A DNA stretch of 64,000 bases, taken from NCBI GenBank assembly GCA_017893485.1, contig JACEHZ010000206.1:1-64000 (forward strand), given 5' to 3'. The notes under the pieces are model-generated. The model was not told where the DNA came from. It worked only from the letters and a program-made list of their open reading frames with translations, and did no database searches. This document shows, in pieces, positions 22,165 through 31,168 of this stretch. Both the position numbers and the translations under genes were made by a program. The stretch is from Hemerocallis citrina (Eukaryota > Streptophyta > Magnoliopsida > Asparagales > Asphodelaceae). Each line of letters begins with the position of its first letter. The first letter of the stretch is position 1.

Positions 22165-23050
22165 CATAGTCCAGCGGCTGTGGGAGCAATTCTGAACGGC
22201 GATCTACCCCTGGTTCGTCCGGAGACGAACCGAGGAGGTAAAGTCGAGCAGAGTGTTGGACTCCGAACCATCGGTGTAGTTCAACGGCTGTGGGAGCAAT
22301 TCCGAACGGCGATCTACCCCTGGTTCGTCCGGAGACGAACCGAGGAGGTAAAGTCGAGCCGAGTGTTGGACTCCGAACCATCGGTGTAGTTCAACGGCTG
22401 TGGGAGCAATTCCGAACGGCGATCTACCCCTGGTTCGTCCGGAGACGAACCGAGGAGGTAAAGTCGAGCCGGGTGTTGGACTCCGAACCATCGGTGTAGT
22501 TCAACGGCTGTGGGAGCAATTCCGAACGGCGATCTACCCCTGGTTCGTCCGGAGACGAACCGAGGAGGTAAAGTCGAGCCGAGTGTTGGACTCCGAACCA
22601 TCGGTGTAGTTCAACGGCTGTGGGAGCAATTCCGAACGGCGATCTACCCCTGGTTCGTCCGGAGACGAACCGAGGAGGTAAAGTCGAGCCGAGTGTTGGA
22701 CTCCGAACCATCGGTGTAGTTCAACGGCTGTGGGAGCAATTCCGAACGGCGATCTACCCCTGGTTCGTCCGGAGACGAACCGAGGAGGTAAAGTCGAGCC
22801 GAGTGTTGGACTCCGAACCATCGGTGTAGTTCAACGGCTGTGGGAGCAATTCCGAACGGCGATCTACCCCTGGTTCGTCCGGAGACGAACCGAGGAGGTA
22901 AAGTCGAGCCGAGTGTTGGACTCCGAACCATCGGTGTAGTTCAACGGCTGTGGGAGCAATTCCGAACGGCGATCTACCCCTGGTTCGTCCGGAGACGAAC
23001 CGAGGAGGTAAAGTCGAACCGAGTGTTGGACTCCGAACCATCGGTGTAGT
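22165..23050. repeat. 110-bp tandem array x8 with a hairpin in every unit
   Basis: Eight nearly identical 110-bp units, GGCTGTGGGAGCAATT recurring every 110 bases from about 22175 to 22945. Each holds a hairpin with inner arms GGTTCGTC/GACGAACC around CGGA and outer arms TACCCCT/AGG(A)GGTA. The array lies between the antisense AATAAA at 21731 and a minus-strand AATAAA at 23105-23100. The recurrent 69- and 95-residue open frames are by-products of the repeat. Element 2 has a homologous but diverged array at 42640-43335. Confidence 0.95.
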
Positions 23051-23099
23051 AAAGAGGGAAGGAAAAAACAGGCAAATTCAAAGACAAAATGGAACTTTC

Positions 23100-23105
23100 T
23101 TTATT
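23100..23105 (-). terminator. Possible poly(A) signal after integrase
   Basis: The minus strand reads AATAAA about 90 bp beyond the integrase stop. Element 2 has AATAAA at 42522-42527 in the equivalent place. Confidence 0.45.
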
Positions 23106-23195
23106 TGATATTCGACGGCGAACCGTTTTATATAGTAGGATTCATAGAACAGGTTACAAGTTAAAGGAGAGGAATGGCGCGACACCTCGGATTAC

Positions 23196-25439
23196 TTAGA
23201 GAGGCGCCGGGGCGCTCTCTTGGTATTTCAGGAGGTGATCGGCATTCCAGGTCCTCGGGAGCTCTCTACCATCCATGTCCTCAAGTCGATATGCTCCAGG
23301 CCGAACAACTTTTGCGACCCGGTACGGCCCTTCCCAATTCGGAGCCAGCTTGCCCTTCTGACTGGGGAGGGATATGGCTAGCTTTCTCAACACCAGGTCT
23401 CCTTGTTCAAGGTTGGCGGGTCGGACTTTCTTGTTGTAGGCTAGCTCGACTCTCCTTCTGTAATTCTGCTGCCGAATTGATGCCCTTTCCCTCAGTTCAT
23501 CTATCAGGTCCAAGTTTCCTCTGAGTTCCCTGGCATTCTGTGCTTCGTCATAGGCGATGAGCCGAGGGGAAGGAATTCCGACCTCGAGGGGTATTACGGC
23601 TTCGGCCCCATAAGTAAGGCTGAAAGGGGACTCTCCAGTGGGCGTCCGCTTGCTTGTGCGGTAGTTCCACAACACATTAGGGAGTTGATCGACCCACTGC
23701 CCTTTGGAGCACTTGTCTAACCTCTTCTTGATCCCCGCAAGGATCTGCTTGTTAGCGTTCTCGGCTTGTCCGTTCGACTGGGGGTGCGAGACGGACGAGA
23801 AACGCTGTTGAATGACGAGGTCGTCGCACAGGGTTCGGAATGCTGAGCCAGTGAACTGGGTCCCATTATCTGTCACGAGGACGCGCGGGACGCCGAATCT
23901 GCATATAATGCTCTTCCAGAAGAACTGCACCACTTTGTTCTCGGTTATCGTGGCGAGGGGCTCGGCCTCGACCCACTTCGAGAAGTAGTCGATTGCGACG
24001 ACTAAAAACTTGAGCTGACCCGGAGCTGGAGGGAAAGGCCCTACCAAGTCCATTCCCCACATCGCGAAGGGGATAGGGCTCGATAGGGAGGCGAGGTTGG
24101 CTTGAGGGAGGCGTCGGATGCTGGAGTGTCTCTGGCAGGAGCCGCACTGCCGAACGTGTCGCTCGGCGTCTTGGAGAAGTGTCGGCCAGAAGTACCCATA
24201 ATTCAGAGCCTTTCGGGCCAGGGACCTAAATCCCGAGTGTGCCCCGCCGATCCCTTCATGAAGCTCCTGTAGGGCATATTCGGCCTGTTCCGGAGAGAGG
24301 CATCGTAGATATGGTCGGCCGTCCATTTGGGAGAAAGAGCGCTTGTATAGGATGCCCTCGATTAAGACATAGCGCTCGGCTCGGGTTCTAACTCGGCGAG
24401 CTTCTTTGGGATCTGAGGGCAGAACTCCATCCCTTAGAAATTCTACCAGTGGCTTCATCCAGTTGTCTTGCAGCATGACTGGCAATGACTCCGCCGAGCC
24501 TAGTGCCTCGTCTTCGATGCTCGGCTTAGTGAGGACTTCAATTAGTACGGTCTGCTCGAGTCCTTGTAAAGAGGACGAGGCCAACTTGGAAAGTGCATCG
24601 GCCTGTGCGTTTTCTTCCCGAGGGACCCGCTGGATGATGGCTTCTTCGAACCGACCCATGAGATCCCGGACCTTGGCGAGGTACTTCGCCATCCGCTCGT
24701 CCCGGGCTTCATATTCGCCCAAGACCTGGTTCACGACCAGCTGGGAATCACTGTGAATCCGGAGACGATGCGCCCCAGCGCTTCGCGCGAGTCCGAGACC
24801 GGCTATGAGTGCCTCGTACTCCGCCTCGTTGTTCGAGGCCTTGAAGCTCATGCGGATCGCGTACTGTAGGACGAAGCCATCAGGGCCGTTCAGGATGATG
24901 CCGGCGCCGCTTCCCTCACTGCAAGAGGATCCGTCCACAAAGACTGTCCAAATGGGGGGTCCGCTCGGGACGTGGCCGACCTCGGGGATGGTGGATTCTA
25001 CAATGAAGTCGGCGAGGGCCTGCGCCTTAATTGCCGTCCGAGGTTGATAGGAGATGTCGTGCTGACTCAGCTCTATCGACCACTTCATCAGCCGGCCCGA
25101 GGTTTCGGGTTTATGGAGGACTTGCTTGAGCGGTTGGTCGGTGAGGACGATGACTGAATGAGATTGGAAGTAGGGCCGAAGCTTTCTTGCTGCCATGACG
25201 AGGGCGTAGGCTATCTTTTCTATCCCCGGATAACGGAGCTCAGCATCCCGAAGTACCTTGCTCACGTAGTAAATTGGCCTCTGGGTCCGGTCCTCTTCTC
25301 TGACCAGGACAGCGCTCAGGGACTGCTCGGAGGCTGCCAAGTAGAGAAAGAGAGGCTCGCCTGGAACCGGCTTACTGAGCAGAGGGGGGTTCACCAGGTA
25401 GGCTTTCAGCTGGTCGAACGACGCTTGCTGTGCCTCGCC
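23196..25439 (-). CDS. Dual RNase H plus integrase of element 1
   Basis: Open from just after a TAG at 25442-25440; the first Met is at 25394, and 732 residues follow. Residues 1-130 are the gypsy RNase H (LYLAASEQSLSAVL, LTDQPLKQVL). Residues ~148-275 form a second, archaeal-type RNase H with D154, E190, D216 and D266, the mark of the Tat group. The integrase follows: zinc finger H379, H386, C417, C420; core with D449, D509 (VTDNGTQF) and E545 (NGQAENANK); C-terminal domain ~655-720 (GDLVLRK, WEGPYRV). All catalytic residues are visible. It belongs to one polyprotein with RT; the TAG replaces a Trp codon (TGG) in the RT connection region. Confidence 0.93.
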   Translation of the reverse strand, partial: GEAQQASFDQLKAYLVNPPLLSKPVPGEPLFLYLAASEQSLSAVLVREEDRTQRPIYYVSKVLRDAELRYPGIEKIAYALVMAARKLRPYFQSHSVIVLTDQPLKQVLHKPETSGRLMKWSIELSQHDISYQPRTAIKAQALADFIVESTIPEVGHVPSGPPIWTVFVDGSSCSEGSGAGIILNGPDGFVLQYAIRMSFKASNNEAEYEALIAGLGLARSAGAHRLRIHSDSQLVVNQVLGEYEARDERMAKYLAKVRDLMGRFEEAIIQRVPREENAQADALSKLASSSLQGLEQTVLIEVLTKPSIEDEALGSAESLPVMLQDNWMKPLVEFLRDGVLPSDPKEARRVRTRAERYVLIEGILYKRSFSQMDGRPYLRCLSPEQAEYALQELHEGIGGAHSGFRSLARKALNYGYFWPTLLQDAERHVRQCGSCQRHSSIRRLPQANLASLSSPIPFAMWGMDLVGPFPPAPGQLKFLVVAIDYFSKWVEAEPLATITENKVVQFFWKSIICRFGVPRVLVTDNGTQFTGSAFRTLCDDLVIQQRFSSVSHPQSNGQAENANKQILAGIKKRLDKCSKGQWVDQLPNVLWNYRTSKRTPTGESPFSLTYGAEAVIPLEVGIPSPRLIAYDEAQNARELRGNLDLIDELRERASIRQQNYRRRVELAYNKKVRPANLEQGDLVLRKLAISLPSQKGKLAPNWEGPYRVAKVVRPGAYRLEDMDGRELPRTWNADHLLKYQESAPAPL

Positions 25440-26531
25440 CTATTCAAATCCCTTAGCGCCTCGGAGTGCCTTGAAGAAGGGAAGGCACTTTTCCCCTGAC
25501 TTGGAGAGGAACCGACCGATGGCTGCGAGCCGACCGGTGAGCTTCTGCACTTCTCTGACGTTCCGAGGCGGGGCCATGTCTAATATGGCTTTGATCTTTT
25601 CGGGGTTAGATTCAATCCCCCGCTGGCTCACCATGAAACCGAGGAACTTGCCAGAGGAGACTCCGAACGCACACTTGTTCGGGTTCAGCCGCATGTTGTA
25701 CTTCCTCAACACGCCGAACGCCTCTTGGAGGTCGGCTACATGGTCGGTACCGTGGATGCTCTTGACGAGCATGTCATCGACGTACACCTCCATATTTCGG
25801 CCGATCTGATGCTGAAAGACCTTGTTAACGAGGCGCTGGTAGGTGGCTCCCGCGTTCTTCAAACCGAACGGCATTACTCGGTAGCAGTAGAGGCCTTGGT
25901 CGGTGACGAAGGAGGTCTTCGGGATGTCCGGAGGGAACATCCGGATTTGGTTGTAGCCCGAGAAGGCATCCATGAAGCTGAGGAGCTCATGGCCCGAGGT
26001 GGCGTCGATTAGGGTGTCGATGTTCGGGAGAGGGAAGGGATCCTTCGGACACGCTTTGTTGAGGTCGGTGAAGTCGATGCATATCCTCCACGAGCCGTTG
26101 GACTTCTTGACCATCACAACATTCGACAACCACTCGGGATAATTCACCTCCTGGATGAACTTGGCCTTCAACAGCTTATTCACTTCCTCCTTGATTGCCT
26201 GCTGTCGCTCGGGAGCGAACTTTCGCCTCTTTTGTTGAACCGGTTTGCACCCCGGCTCGACACTTAGGCGGTGGACGAGCAAGTCTTCGGAGATGCCGGG
26301 CATATCCGCGGCCGACCAAGCAAATAGGTCGCGGTTACCCCGGATGCATCTCACAAGGTCGAAGAATAGCACGGTCGGTAAGGACTTGCTGACGAGGAAT
26401 TTCCGGCTCGGATCCTCGTCGGAGAAGAGTACTTCTTCTAACTCGTCCGCTGGTTCGGACGTTGGGCGAGCCTTCGGCTCGGGGATCTCGAGGGTCTCGA
26501 GCGAAAGCACTGGTCCCCCGGTGGAAGTCAT
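25440..26531 (-). CDS. Reverse transcriptase of element 1
   Basis: 363 residues from the first Met, though the frame is a continuation of pol rather than a real start. It shows DLFAWSAADMPGI (68-80), SWRICIDFTDLNKACPKDPFPLP (about 147-169), SFMDAFSGYNQI with the first catalytic Asp at 188, MPFGLKNAGATYQ, and YVDD at 250-253. It ends at the in-frame TAG before the RNase H. The upstream join to gag-protease is out of frame because of a deletion near 26580. Confidence 0.93.
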   Translation of the reverse strand: MTSTGGPVLSLETLEIPEPKARPTSEPADELEEVLFSDEDPSRKFLVSKSLPTVLFFDLVRCIRGNRDLFAWSAADMPGISEDLLVHRLSVEPGCKPVQQKRRKFAPERQQAIKEEVNKLLKAKFIQEVNYPEWLSNVVMVKKSNGSWRICIDFTDLNKACPKDPFPLPNIDTLIDATSGHELLSFMDAFSGYNQIRMFPPDIPKTSFVTDQGLYCYRVMPFGLKNAGATYQRLVNKVFQHQIGRNMEVYVDDMLVKSIHGTDHVADLQEAFGVLRKYNMRLNPNKCAFGVSSGKFLGFMVSQRGIESNPEKIKAILDMAPPRNVREVQKLTGRLAAIGRFLSKSGEKCLPFFKALRGAKGFE

Positions 26532-26572
26532 GTAGCACTTCCGAGCTGTTTCCTGGCTCCCCCTGACTTCCC

Positions 26573-28786
26573 CTACTCCCCGCAGGGCTCGGTCCGGGTA
26601 GTAGGGGTGCTCCCCGCAGTAACGTCGAGGGTTATTACCCCTTCGATGGTTACCGGGACCCCCGTGAACCCGTGTAGAGTGTATCCGGCCGGTTTGAGAC
26701 GGTCTCGGGACAGCTGGAGGCCCTGGAAGGCCGAGAGGAATAGAATGTTGACCGAACTCCCGTTGTCAACCAAAATCCTCTGCACCTTGAAGTTGGCCAT
26801 GCGGAGGTCGATGACGAGGGCGTCACAGTGAGGGGTTCGGACTCCTTCGAGATCAGCGTCGGAGAAGGACACGGGCACGCCGAAGCCCTTGGGAGGAGGA
26901 GCACTGTGGACCGAGTTCACCTCCCGGACGAAGGCTTTCCGGGACGTATTAGAGGGGCCGCCCATGGGGCCCCCGTGGATCATGTGCAGAACCCTTTCTT
27001 CTTCAAACTCAGGCGTTACTTCGCGCCGCTTGTTAGCCCCCCGAGGGGGAGGAGAGTTCCGATCCGTCCGATCGTTAGCCTTCACGAACTTCGCCAACTG
27101 CCCCCTTCGGATGAGGGCTTCGATCTCATCTCTCAAAGCCCGACAGTCATTCGTCTCGTGCCCGTGGTCCCGGTGATACCGACACCACTTGTCTTTGTCC
27201 CTCCTCTTCGCCGGTTTGTGCATCATCGGGGCTGGAGGGAGGACCCCCTCCTTCTCTACCTCCATGAGGATAGTGGAGACATTAGTTGTGAGGGGCGTGA
27301 ATTTCTCGAACCTGGGGGGAGGACGACGCTGGCCGCCTCCGTCCTTCATAGTCTTCTTGGCCCCCTCTTCCTCCGTTGCCTTCCTCTTCGAGCCGGAGGA
27401 GGGTCCTCCGAAGTTCGGGAGGGACTCGGCCTCCTCGGCTCGGATGTATTTCTCGCACCTCAGTAGGAGGTCGGCGAAGTTGGTAGGCGGCTTCTTTGCT
27501 AGGGACGAGCGGAGGTTGGAGTTGAGGACGTTCGACTGGAACGCCACTGTTGCCACGGATTGGTCTAAGGAGGCGATCGACCTGACTTCTGCAGTGAACC
27601 TCTTCACATAGTCACGCAGCTTCTCTCCCCTTTCCTGTCGGAGGTTCAGAAGGGAGAGACTCGTCTTCTCGGCCCGTCGGCTGCTCACAAAGTGAGTTAT
27701 GAACAGCGTCTCAAACTGCTCAAATGAAAAGATGGAGGCGGGGGCAAGCCTGGAGTACCATTCCCGAGCCGAACCCCGAAGGGTGGCCGGGAAGGTCCTG
27801 CAGAGTATGGCGTCGGAGACTTGGTGGATCAGCATCAGAGTCTTAAAACTCTCGACGTGATCTACTGGGTCGGACTCGCCTGAGTACGTTTCAAACTGTG
27901 GAGGTTTGAAACCCCTCGGTATGCGAGCTTCCATGATTGTCCGAGAGAAGGGCGGTCGGTTTGGGCGAACAGTCCCTGCTCTGGACTCCTCTTCTCGGTC
28001 CATACGGACAATGCGCCTCTCCACCTCATGGAGGCGGCGGTCAAAGGCATCGTCCCCTCGCCGGTAACCGTATGACCCTTCGGACTCTTCATCATAAGAG
28101 GGAGAGCGTGGACTTCGGCGCCGGTACCCCTCGGATCGGCGGGGACTGTAATGTTGCTGACGACTGGGAGCCTGGAGAGGACTTCGTGACCGGCGGTGAG
28201 GACTGGGAATCCGAGGGGGTGTTGGGACCCTCGGGGGGTTTTGGTTGTTGGCACGGGCGTTCAGGGCCTGCAGTACAGTCTCCTGAAACTGGAGGAACTC
28301 GGCACGGCTGATAGGTACCTCACGGTCCCTCGTGCGATGCCGATCCTCGGGGGAACGCGGCCTCCTCCTTCGGTGTTCGGGAGATGCCGCTCGGCCTCTC
28401 CGGTACGGAGATCTCTGTCTGTCTCGGTGACGAGGTGACCGCTCGCCCTGACGCTGTCGGGAGGCCTCCGCTCGGGCCCGCCTCTCGTCAAGGTGCGTGC
28501 GGAGGTCATTCTCCTTCTGGTGGTTCCGGTCGGGGTTATGGGAGGCCATCGAGTCCGAGGACCCGTTACGGACCGAGACATGGTCCTGGATGGGCTGCTT
28601 CAGCTTCTGGCCGTTGAGACCGGCGGGACCATTGTTGGGTTGCTGCTGAGGATGAGGAGGCTGGACCGGTTGGGTCGGCGGAGGAAGCCCAGATTGGGGA
28701 ATTTGGTTGACGGGGGTATCCTCCGTAGGGTCGGCGGGGTTGGCCACCCGGTTGGATCCTTTGGATCTGTTCTTCTTCGGAGGCAT
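26573..28786 (-). CDS. Gag and N-terminal protease of element 1
   Basis: The ATG at 28786 (MPPKKNRSKG) follows the primer site by about 50 bases; the frame is open further back into the LTR, but that reading crosses the primer site. The ~737 residues have an Arg/Ser/Pro-rich N-terminus, then a gag core (FKPPQFETYSGESDPVDHVE, REWYSRLAPASIFSF). A CCHC-like knuckle follows (CRYHRDHGHETNDC), then a retropepsin with DNGSSVNILF in place of D-T/S-G, as is usual in this group. It stops soon after TLDVTAG: compared with element 2 at 38940-39090, roughly 130-150 bp of the protease/linker is missing, and pol resumes in another frame. Confidence 0.9.
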   Translation of the reverse strand: MPPKKNRSKGSNRVANPADPTEDTPVNQIPQSGLPPPTQPVQPPHPQQQPNNGPAGLNGQKLKQPIQDHVSVRNGSSDSMASHNPDRNHQKENDLRTHLDERRARAEASRQRQGERSPRHRDRQRSPYRRGRAASPEHRRRRPRSPEDRHRTRDREVPISRAEFLQFQETVLQALNARANNQNPPRVPTPPRIPSPHRRSRSPLQAPSRQQHYSPRRSEGYRRRSPRSPSYDEESEGSYGYRRGDDAFDRRLHEVERRIVRMDREEESRAGTVRPNRPPFSRTIMEARIPRGFKPPQFETYSGESDPVDHVESFKTLMLIHQVSDAILCRTFPATLRGSAREWYSRLAPASIFSFEQFETLFITHFVSSRRAEKTSLSLLNLRQERGEKLRDYVKRFTAEVRSIASLDQSVATVAFQSNVLNSNLRSSLAKKPPTNFADLLLRCEKYIRAEEAESLPNFGGPSSGSKRKATEEEGAKKTMKDGGGQRRPPPRFEKFTPLTTNVSTILMEVEKEGVLPPAPMMHKPAKRRDKDKWCRYHRDHGHETNDCRALRDEIEALIRRGQLAKFVKANDRTDRNSPPPRGANKRREVTPEFEEERVLHMIHGGPMGGPSNTSRKAFVREVNSVHSAPPPKGFGVPVSFSDADLEGVRTPHCDALVIDLRMANFKVQRILVDNGSSVNILFLSAFQGLQLSRDRLKPAGYTLHGFTGVPVTIEGVITLDVTAGSTPTTRTEPCGE

Positions 28787-28833
28787 GGCGATGGGAGGTG
28801 ATGAAGGAGAAGCTGAGGTCGTTCGTGTGGTGA

Positions 28834-28853
28834 TTTCCCACAGACGGCGCCAA
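28834..28853 (-). other. Primer binding site of element 1
   Basis: The minus strand reads TTGGCGCCGTCTGTGGGAAA two bases after the 5' LTR. The first nine bases (TGGCGCCGT) fit the 3' end of plant Asp tRNA; the rest does not, so the primer tRNA is uncertain. The same site is at 36594 in element 2. Confidence 0.85.
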
Positions 28854-28855
28854 TC

Positions 28856-29445
28856 TGTTACCGCTGATTTCGGTGTGGGGGTAAACAGATAGAATTTGTG
28901 AGTCCGGGAAACACCTGAACGATTGACTCGATCTCCTTGCTCCTGGCACCACCTGCAAGGAAGTGCGAAACACCGGGGTTGGTTCCGGCGACGCACCCTC
29001 CGACGCTCTTGTCAGTAATCAGGAAAAGATTAGGAAAGAGCTTAAGTGGTGAAAGAGTCATTAACCTGTAACAGTGGTAGGGGGGTTGTATTTATAGTCG
29101 CCTTTGGAGCCATTTGGGGCCTAATTTCCCGCCTAAGCAATAGGAGAAAAATCCTCCTATTCTGTTTTGGGAAGTTAGGCCTTGATTCCCTGGTAAGAGC
29201 TAATCAGGTTTATTGATTTGACCAAATCAGTGGCCTGATTCTCTTCTTGGTGGATTGGGCTTGTATCGGGTCGGGACCCGTACCCAACTGAAGTGGATCT
29301 ATTCGCGGGTGGTTGGTTCTGTGAGAAGGAGGCCCAATTCCCGTTTTGGATCCATCTGTATGTGAAATTACCTTTTTACCCCCGTGCTTTAGGATTCGTG
29401 ATCGATCTGGACGGTCTCGATTTAACCCCAATTTTAGCCATATCA
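28856..29445 (-). repeat. 5' LTR of element 1
   Basis: 590 bp, TG...CA, followed by the GTGGG duplication at 29446-29450. Contains TATTTATAG near 29090 on the plus strand. Confidence 0.95.
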
Positions 29446-29450
29446 GTGGG

Positions 29451-29648
29451 TATAACACCGAGGTTTTGTCCAACGGGTAAAAAAACCGTCGCTATAGGCT
29501 ATAGTGACGGCATTTTGCCGTGGGTATAGCTAATTAAAAACGATGGAAAAATATGTCCATTGGTATAGGTTTTACGGGCTATACCTACGGTTTTTCGCCT
29601 TTTACCCACGGATTTTTGCTGTCACTATATGTCAAATTCCTTGTAGTG
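29451..29648. mobile_element. Right part and terminus of a small CACTA-type element
   Basis: Ends in the inverted terminus GTCAAATTCCTTGTAGTG (29631-29648), i.e. CACTACAAGGAATTTGAC on the other strand, typical of CACTA (En/Spm) elements. It carries subterminal repeats CCGTGGGTATAG, CCTACGGTTTTTCGCC and TTTTACCCACGG. With 14372-14466 it makes a non-coding element of roughly 0.3 kb. Confidence 0.8.
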
Positions 29649-30322
29649 TCGATACATCTAATTAAGACATTAAAAATTCTGATGAGAAGCAATACCTTAT
29701 CCTGACAAATAATTGTTCTACCAAAATCTCTTACCAAAACCAACACCTTGATGCAATTGTGTCTTTTAGACTATCTAAAGCTCATCTTGCAATAGCAAGG
29801 AGAAAAATCAAGAGTAAGAATGAGGAGCAATAAAGAGCATGATAATGCATGATGGAATAACAAAATAAAACCAAAAGATAAATTGGGGCAAAAATAAACT
29901 AAACTAAAATAAATAAGTAAATAAATAAGTAAAAAACGCCTAGCGCTTAGCCGCCTAGGCCCTGCTTACAAGGTCTAGGCACTAGGCCCCCATCGGCCGC
30001 CCGACTACCGCCTACCGACTTTTAGAACACTGCTTCACATGTCATCAAGATGATGTGTGCCAAATTTCAAGCAATTAAAAGACTTGTAGCCTATGCATCA
30101 AGACATTCAAATAAATGCATATATATGTATTTCGTACCATCTTCATGACATGTTGAACGTTTTGATGCATAGGTTGGAAGTCTCCAAATCTCTTGAAATT
30201 TTCTATATACCATCTAGATGACATGTAGAGTGATGTGAACGGTGTGATCGAGATTCGGATGACTCAAATCGCTCATCTCTCAAAAAAAAATCATCTCACT
30301 CATCTCATCATCTCATATTAGC

Positions 30323-30369
<47 letters not shown>

Positions 30370-30895
30370 AAACACAAAGAAAGCTATCAAGTGGTTCTCA
30401 TTCTATAGGGTTGAAATCAATGGTCCAGATCTAACATCACAAAACATATTTTCCCGCCCAAAAGTTTTCCCATAAAACTTAAATTCAAATCCTCTCAAAA
30501 CAACTCATTTATTTATTTATTTATTTCTCTCTCTCTCTCTTTCTTTCTCTCTCTATTTACTCAGAAATTTATATTTTCATATTTCAGATTTGTAAATTTT
30601 CAGATTTTTTATACATTTTTTCTTGCTCATGTTACATTGGAAATGACAAATATCTCATCAACAATTAAATTTCATCATTTTCCACACTCAAAGTTCTAAG
30701 AAGTTGAATTTTACACCTCTATTTATAATTATTTTTCAACATATACTAATAGAAACATTAACTTTTATTTACAACTAATTATTGTTTTACTATTCAAACT
30801 TGAGCTACATAATTATTGTTTTAATGTTTACAATATTTTCATATGATGTAACGTTCCGAAGACGTGCCGTAGGCACGTGTCCACAGGAAAATCTA

Positions 30896-30952
<57 letters not shown>

Positions 30953-31151
30953 TAGATAGAGAGAGAGAGAGAGATTGTCATGACAAGAGCATTGTAGATA
31001 TAAATTTCAATAGAAAAATAGAATAGAAAAGAAAGAAAGAAAGAAGAAACACTAGAAATCCTTCCTTCTCATGTAAAAATGGTGGTAGTATTTGCACCTA
31101 AAATTAACCCATCCATAACATCCATCCATCAGATAAATGATACTTGAGGCC
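29649..31151. other. AT-rich spacer with microsatellites and small repeats
   Basis: No coding seen. 29938-30025 holds a GC-rich CGCCTAGCGCTTAGCCGCC-type low-complexity repeat. (TA)n is at 30325-30364, a (TTTA)/(CT) tract at 30509-30555. A short GC hairpin ACGTGCC.TA.GGCACGT near 30872 is followed by (TG)n, (TA)n, (GATA)n and (GA)n at 30895-30974. A hairpin next to microsatellites recalls ends of small DNA elements, but no partner end was found. Confidence 0.6.
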
Positions 31152-31168
31152 AACATGCCAAAGAAAGA
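31152..31168. repeat. Target-site duplication of the LINE, left copy
   Basis: AACATGCCAAAGAAAGA, repeated with one mismatch at 34175-34191 (AACATGTCAAAGAAAGA) right after the A-tail. Confidence 0.8.

Larger units (their letters stand above)
14472..29445 (-). mobile_element. Ty3/gypsy Tat-type retrotransposon, very young (element 1)
   Basis: A 14974-bp element with two 590-bp LTRs (TGTTACC...ATATCA on the plus strand) and a perfect 5-bp target duplication GTGGG (14467-14471 and 29446-29450) inside a CACTA-type sequence. Gag-pol runs on the minus strand (28786-23196). Two RNase H domains, the second of archaeal type, put it in the Tat group. The ~8 kb between integrase and 3' LTR holds an oppositely transcribed multi-exon module (17613-21645) and a 110-bp tandem array. 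By my reading the LTRs differ at 2 of 590 positions, so insertion is recent. A protease-region deletion with frameshift and one in-frame TAG suggest this copy depends on others. Confidence 0.95.

Noticed and set aside
22204..23049. Family of 69- and 95-residue ORFs on both strands
   Set aside because: They repeat with the 110-bp period and follow from it; no start context or independent conservation.
22165..23050. CRISPR-like array
   Set aside because: Units are contiguous 110-bp tandem copies with no variable spacers and lie inside a plant retrotransposon.
28787..28996. N-terminal extension of gag into the LTR
   Set aside because: It crosses the primer binding site and LTR edge; the ATG at 28786 matches the gag start of element 2.
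30325..30974. Long AT/GT tracts as an origin or matrix attachment region
   Set aside because: Simple microsatellites; nothing else supports such a role.
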